NCBI GenBank assembly: GCA_003427395.1
Contig: BFEA01000183.1
Location: 1,935,311 to 1,971,957, forward strand
Length of the DNA stretch: 36,647 nucleotides
Direction of reading: 5' to 3'
From: Chara braunii
Taxonomy: Eukaryota; Streptophyta; Charophyceae; Charales; Characeae
How positions within the stretch are numbered: the stretch's first letter is position 1; each line of letters opens with the position of its first letter. The position numbers were made by a program, and so were the translations under genes. The notes beneath the pieces are model-generated. The model was not told where the DNA came from. It searched no databases and saw only the letters and a list, made by a program, of their open reading frames with translations. Below are positions 1 through 8,940 of this stretch, one piece after another.

Positions 1-448
1 GCCTACCTCTAACCTACCGCTACTAGGCCTCTAAAAATGCCAACTTTTTGTCTTCTTCTGCTCGGCCTACCTGCTACTTGAGTGTTTTTCCCCAGCTGCT
101 CATAGTGTCGTGGGCCTACTCCCGCTACCGGCGTGTTTACCCCCCTGCAACCCTTCAAAGTCACGGCCACAGGTAAGTACTGGCCTGGTGGGCCTTGCAA
201 CCAACAAGTACCCTTGCGGGTCACACCACATACCCAACCAGCAAGCACTCAGACAGNCATGCAAACCAGCAGGCACGCACACACACACAACCGGCAAGCA
301 CTCAGACAGGCATGCAAACCAGCAGGCACGCATACACACAGACTTGGAACCACAGCAGAATGCGGGAATCACAACAAGGCATTCATTCCAGTGACAAATC
401 CCAGAAATCAGCAGTGTTCTCAGTCTGTGTTTTTGGCGGGTCATTACC
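1..448 (-). repeat. LTR fragment of a Ty3/gypsy element (3' LTR, minus orientation)
   Basis: Read on the minus strand from about 448 down to 1, this stretch parallels the plus-strand LTR starting at 2500. Both carry TAATGAYCCGCC, then ACTGAGAACACTGCTGATTT, and both later have AGTAGCAGGTAGGCC (here near 62-76). A purine tract (GGAGGGGG on the minus strand, about 447-457) lies just outside the LTR start, as a polypurine tract would beside a 3' LTR. The terminal TG seen at 2500 is missing here. The left end is cut by the window edge. The two LTRs face opposite ways, so they are not a pair from one element. Confidence 0.7.
237..342. repeat. two-copy 53-bp tandem repeat within the LTR, containing an N
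   Basis: Copies begin at 237 and 290, each starting ACC[A/G]GCAAGCACTCAGACAG, then CATGCAAACCAGCAGGCACG and a CA-rich tail. The unresolved base at 257 falls in the first copy, which suggests assembly or polymorphism trouble in the repeat. The related LTR at 2500 shows only one such unit. Confidence 0.85.
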
Positions 449-1088
449 CCCTCCTAGATGATAGGACACTAGTGTAGAGGATGCTAATTGGGTCAGGAGG
501 ACTATGTGAAGGGGGGTTGAGTTTCATTTCATCTCAAGAGCCCGCCCACTCAGGTAAGTGTTGTGCCGCAAGGGTGCCCATGTGTGTGTGCATGGAATTG
601 ACTGCCTGTTGGGGTATTCTGAGTTCTTCTCCCATCCTCCTTCGTCTTGATCTTGTGTGAAGTGTGTGAACTACTTACTCACCTGACGAGTGAATGGATG
701 GAGTATCTTGTGTGCCATGCCATATCTTTCTATAGTGCTTTGTCTATTTCATTATGAATGGCTGTTGTCTGTAGGTTCTTTATGGAGGTAAAATTCGTTT
801 TTCAATATAGTAGGGGCAGAGAGTAGGTTTTTGTGGAACTCTTGTTGGTTGGGACCCAGTTCTGACTCCTCTGGGACCATTTGGGACTCAGTGGGACCCG
901 ACCCAAACAAGAAGGGTTCCTCAGGCCCAATTTTGTTGATGCCAATTACCTTACTCTATCTGATTCGGACACGGAGTTCATGCTTTCGGACCAAGACAAT
1001 CGCTGCTGAGGGGATCTCAGCTGAGACGTTTCACAGACTTTACCGCACGTTCCGCCGCCTGACTCGCACCTTGGACACCACTCAATTC
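449..1088. other. unassigned stretch between retroelement fragments
   Basis: No convincing coding frame or known repeat is seen. It contains a consensus-like 5' splice site (CAGGTAAGT near 550) and a TCTGTAG-type acceptor near 772, but no flanking coding sequence supports an intron. The last ~100 bases may be the degraded N-terminal part of the integrase that follows. Confidence 0.4.
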
Positions 1089-2140
1089 TCTCTTGCAAAA
1101 GTTTGTGTGGCCTTGGATGAAAGGAATGCCACAAAAGTTTGTGGCTGAGTGTCAAGTTTGTCAACGCATCAAACCATCTCGGCAAAAGCCCTATGGGCTG
1201 CTCCATCCTCTTCCTATCCCTGATGGCCCAGGTGAGTCTCTTTCCGTTGACTTCACGGACATGGGAAAAAAGAGCACGAACGAATATTCACAGGTTATGT
1301 TGATCGTTGACCGCTTTTCAAAATTTCTGAATTTGATTCCATTGCTACCTCACGCCCCAACTAGCCTTGTGATCGAGGAGTTTAATAAGAAGTACATTCT
1401 GCAATGCGGTCCCCCGAAGACTCTTGTGAGCAACCGGGACACTAGGTTCATAAGAGCAGATTGGAAGGACTTCACCTCCCAAATCTATGACATCAAACTT
1501 AAGATGACGTCTGGTCGACACCTCGAAGCCAATGGATTGGCCGAGGAAATCAACCAGACTGTGATTCAACTTCTCCGAGTTCTAATTTTGCCTGATCAAA
1601 ACTCTTTGGGACGAGGAATTGCCGATTGCGCAGGGATTGTACAACTCCATACACTCCTCCACCGGGATGACACCTAATCGACTGCACCTCGGGTGGGAAA
1701 TCCGCAATCCCCTATCCTATCTGTTTCTTGACCCCCCACCTGGCCTAACACCTGGCCAACAAGGCTACAATGCTAAGTTTGATCGCTTGCTCTAAGTTGT
1801 TGTTGCAGCTATGTAAAGGCAACGTAGTGCCATGATTAATCAAGCCAACAAGAAGCACCAGCCTGCACCTTTCATAGTGGGAAGTTACATTTGGGTCAAG
1901 ATCGGAGTTTTCTGAAGACGAGGGTGTATCATGAAAACTTCTTCCTCAGTATTACGGTCCGTGGAAGGTGCTGAACTAGGTAGGGGAGGATTCATTTGGC
2001 CCTACCTACACGATCCACGTGCCTACTCATCTGCACACGTACCAAGTCTTTCACGCGTCGAAGTTATTTCCGTATGTACCACCCGAAACTTTTCCGTATC
2101 AAGAATCGAATGTGCTCGACAATTCTATCAATCTCGTGAC
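1089..2140 (+). pseudogene. Ty3/gypsy integrase remnant (decayed)
   Basis: Integrase inserts the cDNA of an LTR retrotransposon into the host genome. From 1093 the frame shows the end of an HHCC zinc-binding domain (FVWPWMKG, then CQVCQRIKPSRQ). The catalytic core follows: SVDFTDM with the first Asp, QVMLIVDRFSKF, SNRDTRF with the second Asp, and a degenerate GLAEEINQ with the Glu. The frame stops at 1677, but the expected next block (NSIHSSTGMTPNRLH) continues in another frame from about 1645, so there is a frameshift. Further frames carry the C-terminal part: NQANKKHQPAPFIVG near 1840, then THLHTYQVFHASKLFPYVPP at about 2020-2085. No chromodomain was recognised. RT and RNase H are absent upstream, so this is a truncated element in plus orientation. 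The family call is secure; exact ends are not. Confidence 0.85.
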
Positions 2141-2189
2141 CGCCATTGATTGCGTGAGGAATCATCAATTCTCGATACGGATCATTACA

Positions 2190-2528
2190 CTCTGTCCGTG
2201 TTATGGCGGATCATTACACTACCCCCCTTCAAGAGTGAGGTCCCTTTGAGCAACTAACTCACTTAAAGTCCGCGCATAACGCATCATAAGCGTAAATGGC
2301 AAAGAGAGATCGGGTATGTTCCGTAGGAGTGAGGTAGCAGTGAATTTAGGTTGCTGTTCGGAGACGATCGGTGGTTCGTATGCGTTGATGACTCGCGGGC
2401 ATACCCGATCTCTCTTTGCCATTTACGCTTATGATGCGTTATGCACAGACTGTGAGAGAGTTACTTGCTCAAAGGACGTCGCTCTTGAGCGGGGGGTAGT
2501 GTAATGATCCGCCATAACACGGACTGAG
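2190..2528. repeat. inverted repeat, two 129-bp arms around an 81-bp loop
   Basis: Left arm 2190-2318 and right arm 2400-2528 are reverse complements at roughly 85-90% by eye. The inner ~45 bases (GCATAACGCATCATAAGCG...CGGGTATG on the left) pair perfectly. Both arms contain the purine tract (GGGGGGTAG) and the first ~28 bases of the LTR (GTAATGATCCGCCATAACAC on the right). The 3' end of the element's internal region is therefore present twice, head to head. Confidence 0.9.
2487..2499 (+). other. polypurine tract (PPT) of the plus-strand gypsy remnant
   Basis: GAGCGGGGGGTAG lies directly before a TGTAATG LTR start. This matches the position and make-up of the PPT that primes plus-strand DNA synthesis in LTR retrotransposons. 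Confidence 0.75.
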
Positions 2529-2850
2529 AACACTGCTGATTTCTGAGTTCTACCGATGGAATGGATGCCTTGCTAAGATTCCCACATTCTGCTGAGTTTT
2601 CTAAATCTGTGTGGGTGCGTGCTTGACGACCTCCGTGCTTGTCTGAGTGTTTGTCGGCATGAGTGTGTGTGTGATCAACAAGAGTACTTGCTTGTTTGGG
2701 AGGCCTGTAGGGGCGGTACTTACGAGTGGCCCTGACATTGCAGCAGGGAAAACACTCAAGTGGCGGAGCAAGAGGCCCGTGACACTTAGAGCAGCAAAAA
2801 AACACTCGAGTAGCAGGTAGGCCAGTGTCGGGCGGCACCAGCCTTACGCC
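2500..2850 (+). repeat. LTR 5' portion (plus orientation)
   Basis: It starts with TG just after the PPT and follows the integrase remnant, so it is the 3' LTR of that element. It is homologous to the inverted LTR at 1-448 as far as AGTAGCAGGTAGGCC (about 2809-2823). Past there the two diverge, so the right boundary is unknown. Confidence 0.75.
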
Positions 2851-3426
2851 ACCCTTTACTTCCTTGATGATAGCACTTGAGGGGGACCGGATTCAATCAT
2901 TTTGCTTGGAGGGACCAAAGCCGACATCGAAAGGGTACGAAATCAGATTCGCACGACGAGTGTCGAGGCCGAGGCGTCAGGAAAGGGGGATCCATGAACT
3001 CTAAGTGAGCGTCCTTTTACACCCATTGTTGAAGCACATCATTGTCAAGACATAAAGGAGCATCTACCGCAGAGGGAGTGCCCGAGGCCCGGATGAGGGA
3101 CAAGGACGAAAAGTTTGGACTCACATTACGAGTTGGACAATAGGCCAAACAATAGAGGGCCCTGGCTCTTGAGACGAACCTTCGGGCGGACTAAGCGGCG
3201 GTAACACCGAAGTTCAACGCGAGGGCAATATCGAAGGAAAACACTACGCGGGCATGCTTGGGGCCGCTGCATTTGAGTTGTACTTGAGGGCTAAAAAGGG
3301 TTGCGGGCCTAAGGCTGGGAAAAGGGTCTTCGGACCATGGGATTATTAATTCCAAGATTCGGGCCCTGCAAAATTTTATAACACCGGTACCTTTCATATG
3401 GGGACCACGGGAGGGGAGGCCCGGGC
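2851..3426. other. unassigned stretch
   Basis: GC-moderate sequence with no recognised motif or believable coding frame. It may hold the remainder of the LTR at 2500 or flanking host sequence. Confidence 0.4.
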
Positions 3427-4341
3427 TTAGGTTCGGAAGGAGGCCTGGTACCAAGGCGCTGCAAAAGGCCCGGTTTCGCACTTTTTCCAGTCGGACCGCT
3501 TCGAGAGACCGAAAAGCCAACAGGCTATCATCATCCCAACTCTGATAGGCAAATTGTCAATAAATCTTGCCACGAAAAGCTCTCTAGCAATATTGCTTAG
3601 TGTTTGCCTCGTGGGCCTATCACTAGCCAGGTCACAGGCCTCCATTGCCTTCTGGGAGATAAGTATCATTTCTGCCCCAGAATCCACTAAGGCTCGGATT
3701 TTCACCTGGTCAATATAGATCGTTAAATAACCACAACCCATGGTTGCTAATCTCATCTTACATCTGGGCAAGATCCTCTTAACTTGACTGGAAAAGATTG
3801 ATCCCAGGTAATTAACTTTCATTCTTTTCTTCTCAATTAAGTTCTTCAATTCCTCTCTCAACTTAGGTGTTAGTGTCATTGCCTCCTTGAAAGACAAGGT
3901 CACATTTGTCTCTTCCAACATCTTAGTAAGTACATCCGTAATTACAGTTTGATCCTCTAGTTCACTCTTGAGTATGAATTTTATCTTCTTCCCTTGTTCG
4001 CCCCTTTTGAACGAGGGTTCTGACTCTTGATCATCAAGAATTTCAATCAGAGTCTCCTCAACCTTTCTTCTTTTTTTTTCCTCTATCATTTGAGGTGTTA
4101 AATGTGCATGAACATTCCTCACTTCCCCAATCACTGTATTGGGTTCCATAATGAGTTCTGGAGGTAATTCACCTTCAAATGACATTATATTGGCCGAACA
4201 AGCAGGCTTGCTAGGAGAAAATGCTGCTAACTCAGAGGAAATCTGGGAAGCAGAATTCTCCCCTAAGGAAAGCTCGCTTGGAGTGCTCTCGTCAGACATG
4301 TCCTCCACTAAAGTGAGGGACCATAGAGGCAACTCAATCAT
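3427..4341 (-). pseudogene. gag-pol junction and retroviral-type aspartic protease, truncated
   Basis: A 304-residue reading frame. The first ~190 residues are charged linker (for example EEKKRRKVEETLIEILDDQE). The protease domain follows at about residues 195-265: ATMGCGYLTIYIDQVKIRAL, then the active site VDSGAEMILISQKAM with an intact D-S-G. Such proteases cut Gag-Pol into working parts and act as dimers. The expected continuation into the rest of pro and RT is missing. From about residue 272 the frame runs into the LTR-end repeat (WLFGLSKRSDW is its translation) and beyond, to an accidental stop. This marks a deletion of all remaining pol. The gag knuckle frame lies just upstream (4502-4874) in another frame. 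Confidence 0.85.
3489..3526 (-). repeat. LTR-end repeat, downstream copy
   Basis: A 38-bp sequence (plus strand AGTCGGACCGCTTCGAGAGA, then CCGAAAAGCCAACAGGCT) recurs at 8379-8416 with a single mismatch. The upstream copy sits ~14 bp from a tRNA-Asp-type PBS, so the repeat is read as the terminal part of the LTR. This copy is then the end of a 3' LTR whose beginning has been deleted. Confidence 0.7.
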
Positions 4342-4501
4342 GGGGAAAATTACCGAGTTCTTGTATGAGTCCCTTAGGCAGTTCGCCTATGAAAGTGTGA
4401 ACATTCACATTAGCCTTTCTTTTCTTCTTTTTCTTCACATTTTCATCATGCTTAAGGGCAAAAAGTCTCATACCTCCTGGATGACTGGGATCCAATTTGT
4501 T

Positions 4502-4874
4502 TCATGAACCGTCACAGACATGACCCATTGCATCCTTCTTTGGCACCCCACTCTTCACGTCGTCTTCCAATGGCTTACAATAAGTGGTAGTGTGACCCCC
4601 TTCATCACAATAATAGCAGACAAAATTCTTCCTTGGTCGCTCTTCGTACTTCCTTCTCTCGCTGTTCACTTTTTCACCATTCTCTCCATTCTTTCTGGAT
4701 CTGGATGAATCCCCTCTTACCATAATTCTCATCATCATCATCATCATCATCCTCGTCATCATCACTTTCTGCCTTTTTCTTTCCTTTCTCGTCTGCAGCA
4801 TGATTGGCAGGTGTGTAATTGATCATAACCCGTTGAATAATGTTTTCAACACTCAGATTGTTCTCTCTATTCAT
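4502..4874 (-). pseudogene. Gag C-terminal part: poly-Asp tract and CCHC zinc knuckle, frameshifted
   Basis: Two overlapping frames carry one protein. The first (4874 to 4674) gives NYTPANHAADEKGKKKAESD followed by a run of Asp residues encoded by a (GAT)n microsatellite on the minus strand (plus-strand ATC repeats near 4730-4770). The second (4801 to 4502) reads the same microsatellite as Met and then gives the credible continuation RKNGENGEKVNSERRKYEER and the knuckle CYYCDEGGHTTTYC (C-x2-C-x4-H-x4-C). Knuckles of this type bind RNA during packaging. A one-base change at the GGGG run just after the microsatellite (about 4711) would explain the shift. Confidence 0.8.
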
Positions 4875-4961
4875 TCCATTTTCAGTCTCCCAAACTTTTG
4901 GCCAATCTACTGATCTGATCCAGTGACCATTTCTTGTGGGAAACCGTAGGTAGAGTTCTGA

Positions 4962-5534
4962 CTATTGCAACCATTTCATCCCATCTGAGAGGATAGTGTT
5001 GAGCTTGATTAAGAACAGTCCGTCTTTCATTGTCAGGAAAATATGACATCTCTGAGCCTCATCCAAATACGAAATTCTTCTAGCCGTTCTGATAAAAATC
5101 TGGAGAAAAACATTGAAAGTGTCATACTTAGCTCTTCCGACGTTGATGAGATCCTTAAGTATAGTTGGAACAGAGTCTTTCTCAAATTCTTTTTTCTTTC
5201 TTTCTTTGACCTCTTCCCATGTAGTAGCCCCTTCCGTCAACTCTTGAACAACCAACCTCGAGTCAGTGTCACAATAAGATAGAAGGTGCTTAAGTTGTTG
5301 CTTGTCTGTCCAACCATAACTGAGCCCAAATAATTCATACTCATCAAAAAAATTATTTACTTGAGGCCCTCTGAAGCATGGAATCCTCTCATCTGGCCTC
5401 TTTGCTCTTGCGATATCTGACCCCCCTTTTATAGTGTCAACTCTCTCGACCAGTTCTCGTATAACACCTACCAGAGCCTCTTCATTAGTTCTTGCATAAA
5501 AACTTGGTCTGCCTCGTCCTGCCATTTTGACCAT
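4962..5534 (-). pseudogene. Gag core of the minus-strand gypsy element
   Basis: A 190-residue frame starting MVKMAGRGRPSFYARTNEEA. It contains a retrotransposon-gag-like helical region: FFDEYELFGLSYGWTDKQQL, then LLSYCDTDSRLVVQELTEGA, then TTWEEVKERKKKEFEKDSVP, about residues 60-130. Position and composition match the capsid-like part of plant gypsy Gag; there is no catalytic motif to check. It lies between the N-terminal extension (5596 upward) and the knuckle region, each in a different frame, so the polyprotein is broken by frameshifts on both sides. The lysine/glutamate-rich bridge just upstream (KKGEDKSDKEKEER) is in a third frame. Confidence 0.75.
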
Positions 5535-5595
5535 AGACTCTCCCTGATACGTTCTTCTTTCTCTTTGTCACTTTTGTCCTCCCCTTTCTTATTTT

Positions 5596-6156
5596 TCAAT
5601 CTCTTACTCTTCTTGCAAGAGATACAAGTTCGTTTCTCTCTTCCCTTGTTTGCTCTACCCCTAGAGAATTCTGTACGTAGAGAGTGTAGGCAATAATAGA
5701 CTGGGTGGTGATCAGGGGCAACGCAATTCTTCTCAGTCTTCCAATATAGTCTTCAATCAACTCTTTTTCATCATCCCTACTCAATCTTCTGTTATACTCT
5801 TTAACAGTACCCCGGATCATAAAGTATCGTGTCAGGCCTATAATCTCATAGTCAAATTGCATTGCTTATGAAACATTGTTAATCCTTTTTGCAAGAGAAA
5901 CTCTTTCTCTGGAAGAGTGGTATGATATTCTCTCAACAGTTCTCACTTTCACCACCCTTAATAAATAGATGATCTCAGTCTGGTCAATAACGACTCTCAG
6001 GTCAGAATCTCTCATCTGGTCAAAGAAAGGTAGCAAAAACTCAAGCTCATCCAAGGTAGAGATTTTTCTGTCAGAGATCCGAAGAGTCCCTTCTATCTTT
6101 ACTAATCTCCCTTCCAGCACAATCCCAAACGTTAGTTGTTTAACCAGGTTGGGCAT
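5596..6156 (-). pseudogene. N-terminal extension of Gag polyprotein, two in-frame blocks
   Basis: Two segments share one frame and are separated by a single stop at 5866: one begins MPNLVKQLTFGIVLEGRLVK (6156 down), the other MQFDYEIIGLTRYFMIRGTV (5862 down). The same frame continues upstream to 6732, interrupted by a few stops. The product is charged and probably helical; I do not recognise a domain. The block DELEFLLPFFDQMRDSDLRV and the ending REERNELVSLARRVRD suggest an assembly or coiled-coil role, which is only inference. It lies directly before the gag core and after the repeated modules. Confidence 0.55.
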
Positions 6157-6321
6157 TATCGATCACCTTGGACAGTGTCAAAAGAGGTAGATCTTTGGAT
6201 GAGTGTAATCAGGGATCTCGAACTGATGCTCAAAAGTATTTAAGAGTAAAGACTTTATCACCACTGTGGAGTTATTCTCCCTTGCATTACCTACTATGAC
6301 AATGACTTCCATAAGAGGCGT

Positions 6322-6732
6322 CTAGTCTTTCCTGTCGTCAAAACCATCAGTAGTTAAAAGGATAGGGATTCTCTCAAATTGCCTTATTCCTTCTCCCCAT
6401 GTACCTTTCCTATGTAATTTTTCCAGCCACTCTTTTGTCCTTATAAGACTAATATAGGCTCCCAACCGACATTCCAAATAATCAGCTCCCTTCTCCAAGC
6501 ATACCGGAGCGTAACTCCTTACATCCAGGCTGCCTGTGTTCAGGAACTTGACAACTGGAATGTGAAATATTATCCGTCCCCTTACACAAGTCTCGTATCT
6601 CAAAATTACAAAGGGATTATTAGATCCAATTACTTCATGAAGTCTTCCTCTCACAACAGTTATTCTTGCTGCTGAGAGTATTCTTCTTGAGCCCTCTTCA
6701 CCTTCTATACAAAATATATCATGGTTGACCAA
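6322..6732 (-). pseudogene. repeated module 5 of the pre-gag extension
   Basis: A frame of ~136 residues, with a non-ATG beginning in the same open stretch as PFEEQLVNHDIF. It aligns by eye with the module at 7685-8071: GRIIFHIPVVKFLNTGSLDV against STIYIVPTRFLEGDIYDIRP, then a short spacer, then ISLIRTKEWLEKLHRKGTWG against VQLIYDERADLFKRKKKVEW. Both end in a P-I-x-L segment (RIPILLTTDGFDD against VPIPLISDSYCDG). After a TAG the frame goes on with TPLMEVIVIVGNAREN toward 6180. The function is unknown. It forms part of a series of homologous modules ahead of gag. Confidence 0.6.
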
Positions 6733-6739
6733 TTGTTCC

Positions 6740-7546
6740 TCGAAAGGGTAAGCCCTTCAACAGGAGGAGATGGTATTCCAATGAAAGGTCTGACATAGGT
6801 ATTCCAAGAGAAACTTTCCCCTACTCGTTCAAGACTTTTTTTTCATCATGCACTATATTTGATGCTCATTGCCAGCATCGACCACTTCTACTTTCTCCAA
6901 ACCTATGTCGCGGCACGTAGATCCCAATATCAAACTCATCAAGGTCAATAAAATAACAGGTAAGAACATACATACCATCAAGTTCTCATCCCAAATTCTT
7001 TAGTGCCTCATAGCTCACGATCTCATGGGGAATCACCGCTCTCCTTGTTATAGAATTAAGGGAATTAAGCAGTTTATTAGAATCTCCCTTACTCAACTTC
7101 CTATATCCATTTCCCAACCTAATGCAGGGTTTCATTTTTGAAGGTACGTATGATCGGCTCAATTGTATCATTGGTCCCTTCTCAAGTGTGAACTCAATCA
7201 CAGCGGACCAGTTGTTTCTTGACAAAATATCAAGTAAAGGAGGAGCTGTGAATCCTTCAAAGACAGCAAACCGAGTAGATTCAATGAAACACTTATTTTC
7301 CTTCTCAAGTCTCTCTTTCTCTTTCAGTACAACTTCTTCAGCAAATCCCTAGCATTTCCCATACACTGCTTCAATACTTCTTTCTTTAGGAACATAAATT
7401 CTCACATCATACGTATTCACGTCAACGAAGTAAAATGTCAGTACATAGAATCGTTCCTGCTCGCATTCACTCTCGACCATCTCATATCTGACAGCCTCAT
7501 ATGGGAACACTTCTCTCTTAGAGTATTCAGTGATCTCATGAGGCAC
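6740..7546 (-). pseudogene. repeated modules 3 and 4 of the pre-gag extension
   Basis: One minus-strand frame runs from MPHEITEYSKREVFPYEAVR at 7546 through a TAG at 7349 to a TGA at 7007, and the segment down to 6860 then resumes in-frame. Module 3 carries FYVLTFYFVDVNTYDVRIYV; module 4 carries MYVLTCYFIDLDEFDIGIYV. Between them lie KEKERLEKENKCF (coiled-coil-like) and LEKGPMIQLSRSYVPSKMKP. A further piece, SFSWNTYVRPFIGIPSPPVE (about 6830-6760), matches the YVDYPKPPVPSLL ending of module 1. The repeated motif is roughly PYEAVxYE..., then F/YVLTxYF.D..xYDVRxYVPK. The function is unknown. Confidence 0.6.
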
Positions 7547-7684
7547 TCAACCTTCTCTTGGCTTAGGCATGAACCTCTGCCAAATTTCGACCTTCTCCGT
7601 CTGATTTCCTCTGCTGAAGTCTTTTTAGTTCTTATGACCACCGATTAATTTTTCCCATTTCAATACCATGCTGATAATTGGTAG

Positions 7685-8071
7685 TCAATTAGTCCCATCA
7701 CAGTAGCTGTCAGAGATAAGAGGGATCGGAACAATCTCATATATTACTGGCATTAGACCCCATTCCACTTTCTTCTTTCGCTTGAATAGATCTGCCCTTT
7801 CATCATATATTAACTGAACTGCAATTTTCCATAACCAGTTAAAATTCTCACCATCATTGCAAACTCCCTTCTTGACGTAAGGACGGATGTCATAGATATC
7901 TCCTTCCAAGAAGCGAGTCGGTACTATATAGATGGTTGAACCATGTGAATAATAGACCCAGCAACCCTCATACTGATAGGGGAGTATCTCCTTAGACGTG
8001 AGTTTAGAGAGTCTTTCCAATACATCGTTAACCAACATCTCCTGGATCTGATTTGTTCTCTTCTTTCTCAA
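7685..8071 (-). pseudogene. repeated module 2, first coding block downstream of the PBS
   Basis: A 128-residue frame that begins about 280 bases downstream of the PBS, where a gag polyprotein would start. No ATG sits at its head (the frame begins after a TGA), so the start may be lost. Sequence marks: LTSKEILPYQYEGCWVYYSH, STIYIVPTRFLEGDIYDIRP, YVKKG, then a W-rich helix-like part and VYEIVPIPLISDSYCDG-like ending. It shares its frame with modules 3 and 4, interrupted only by stops. The family is unrecognised; relation to the other modules rests on the aligned YDIRPYVKKG block. Confidence 0.65.
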
Positions 8072-8347
8072 TCCTTTTCAGTAGTCAAGGGCTCATACGG
8101 CATACCTGAGATCAAGCTCGATCTTCTCCAATAATTATATCAGTCTCCTCCTCCAGTCTAGTGTGGTACCTTACACATGAAGAGATAAGACTCAGTTAGC
8201 AACTAGGATTTTCAAGAGAATTGCATCTCAATCGAAATAATAAAATCAGTCTAAAATTTGAGAAAATGTCAACAGTTATCAAGGCCTAATCAAAGTTCAA
8301 AGTTGTTTGTTGACCCACGCTCGTTCCGGACACGAAAATTTTTTATG

Positions 8348-8365
8348 TCCTCGGCAACGGCGCCA
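8348..8365 (-). other. primer binding site complementary to tRNA-Asp
   Basis: The minus strand reads TGGCGCCGTTGCCGAGGA. The 3' end of plant tRNA-Asp(GUC) is CCCCGGCAACGGCG plus CCA, so 17 of 18 bases can pair. Plant Athila/Tat-type gypsy elements are known to use this kind of site. It fixes the orientation (minus) and the 5' LTR boundary just to the right. Confidence 0.9.
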
Positions 8366-8378
8366 TTTTTGTCGCACT

Positions 8379-8416
8379 AGTCGGACCGCTTCGGGAGACC
8401 GAAAAGCCAACAGGCT
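8379..8416 (-). repeat. LTR-end repeat, upstream copy (5' LTR terminus)
   Basis: The same 38-bp sequence as at 3489-3526 with one mismatch, lying ~14 bp from the PBS on the side where the 5' LTR must end. Beyond 8416 the two copies cannot be compared, because the downstream copy is joined to protease sequence. Confidence 0.75.
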
Positions 8417-8940
8417 CTCACGCAGGATTTTGTATTGAGTTACAATAAATAAAATAAATTAAATAAAGCAAATCCCTTCCTGTTATGTGCGTCCGGCTTC
8501 GAGCGAGAACCTTCAATTGCGGTCTTCGTCGGTCCCCGATCTTAGAAATCTTTAATTGTGATTCGGAACAACAATGGTGATGCAGATATTAAAATCAAAT
8601 TAAATATGCCACGTGTGTATCAGGATGCCAATTTAGAGGATTGAGAATAGTAACATAATCAGCATAGAAATACAATCACCAAGCAATGCGAGAAGAGAAA
8701 ATCAAGACTGACTGACTCAAAGGAAAGACAAGATGAATGAGGGAAAAGTGAGAACTCATAATAGTCTCAAAAAGTACAGATGAACGGACATAGTCCGCGC
8801 TCCTCAAGAGTCCTCACTCATCCCTCTGGGTTCTCACACTCAATCTCTCATTTGACTGCTCGTTTTTTGTGCTTTGAACCATGTCTGCGTACTCTCCGAG
8901 GTTGTGGCCTCTGAATATAGAGCCACTTGAAGCCTGCAAG
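8417..8940 (-). other. probable 5' LTR body, no genes
   Basis: An AT-rich start (ATAAATAAAATAAATTAAATAA near 8442-8464) is followed by purine-rich sequence with repeats of ACTGACTGACTCAAAGG type. No PPT or second LTR copy is available to set the left LTR boundary. A basic, in-frame tail of the module 1 frame (KHKKRAVK) may reach to about 8850. Confidence 0.4.

Noticed and set aside
167-178. Consensus 5' splice site CAGGTAAGTA on the plus strand
   Set aside because: It lies in an LTR that reads on the minus strand, and no coding exon adjoins it; the related LTR at 2500 has a similar word in the same place, so it is just LTR sequence.
549-775. Possible intron (CAGGTAAGT donor near 550, TCTGTAG acceptor near 772)
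   Set aside because: No coding sequence on either side and no branch-site support; GTAAGT words are expected by chance at this scale.
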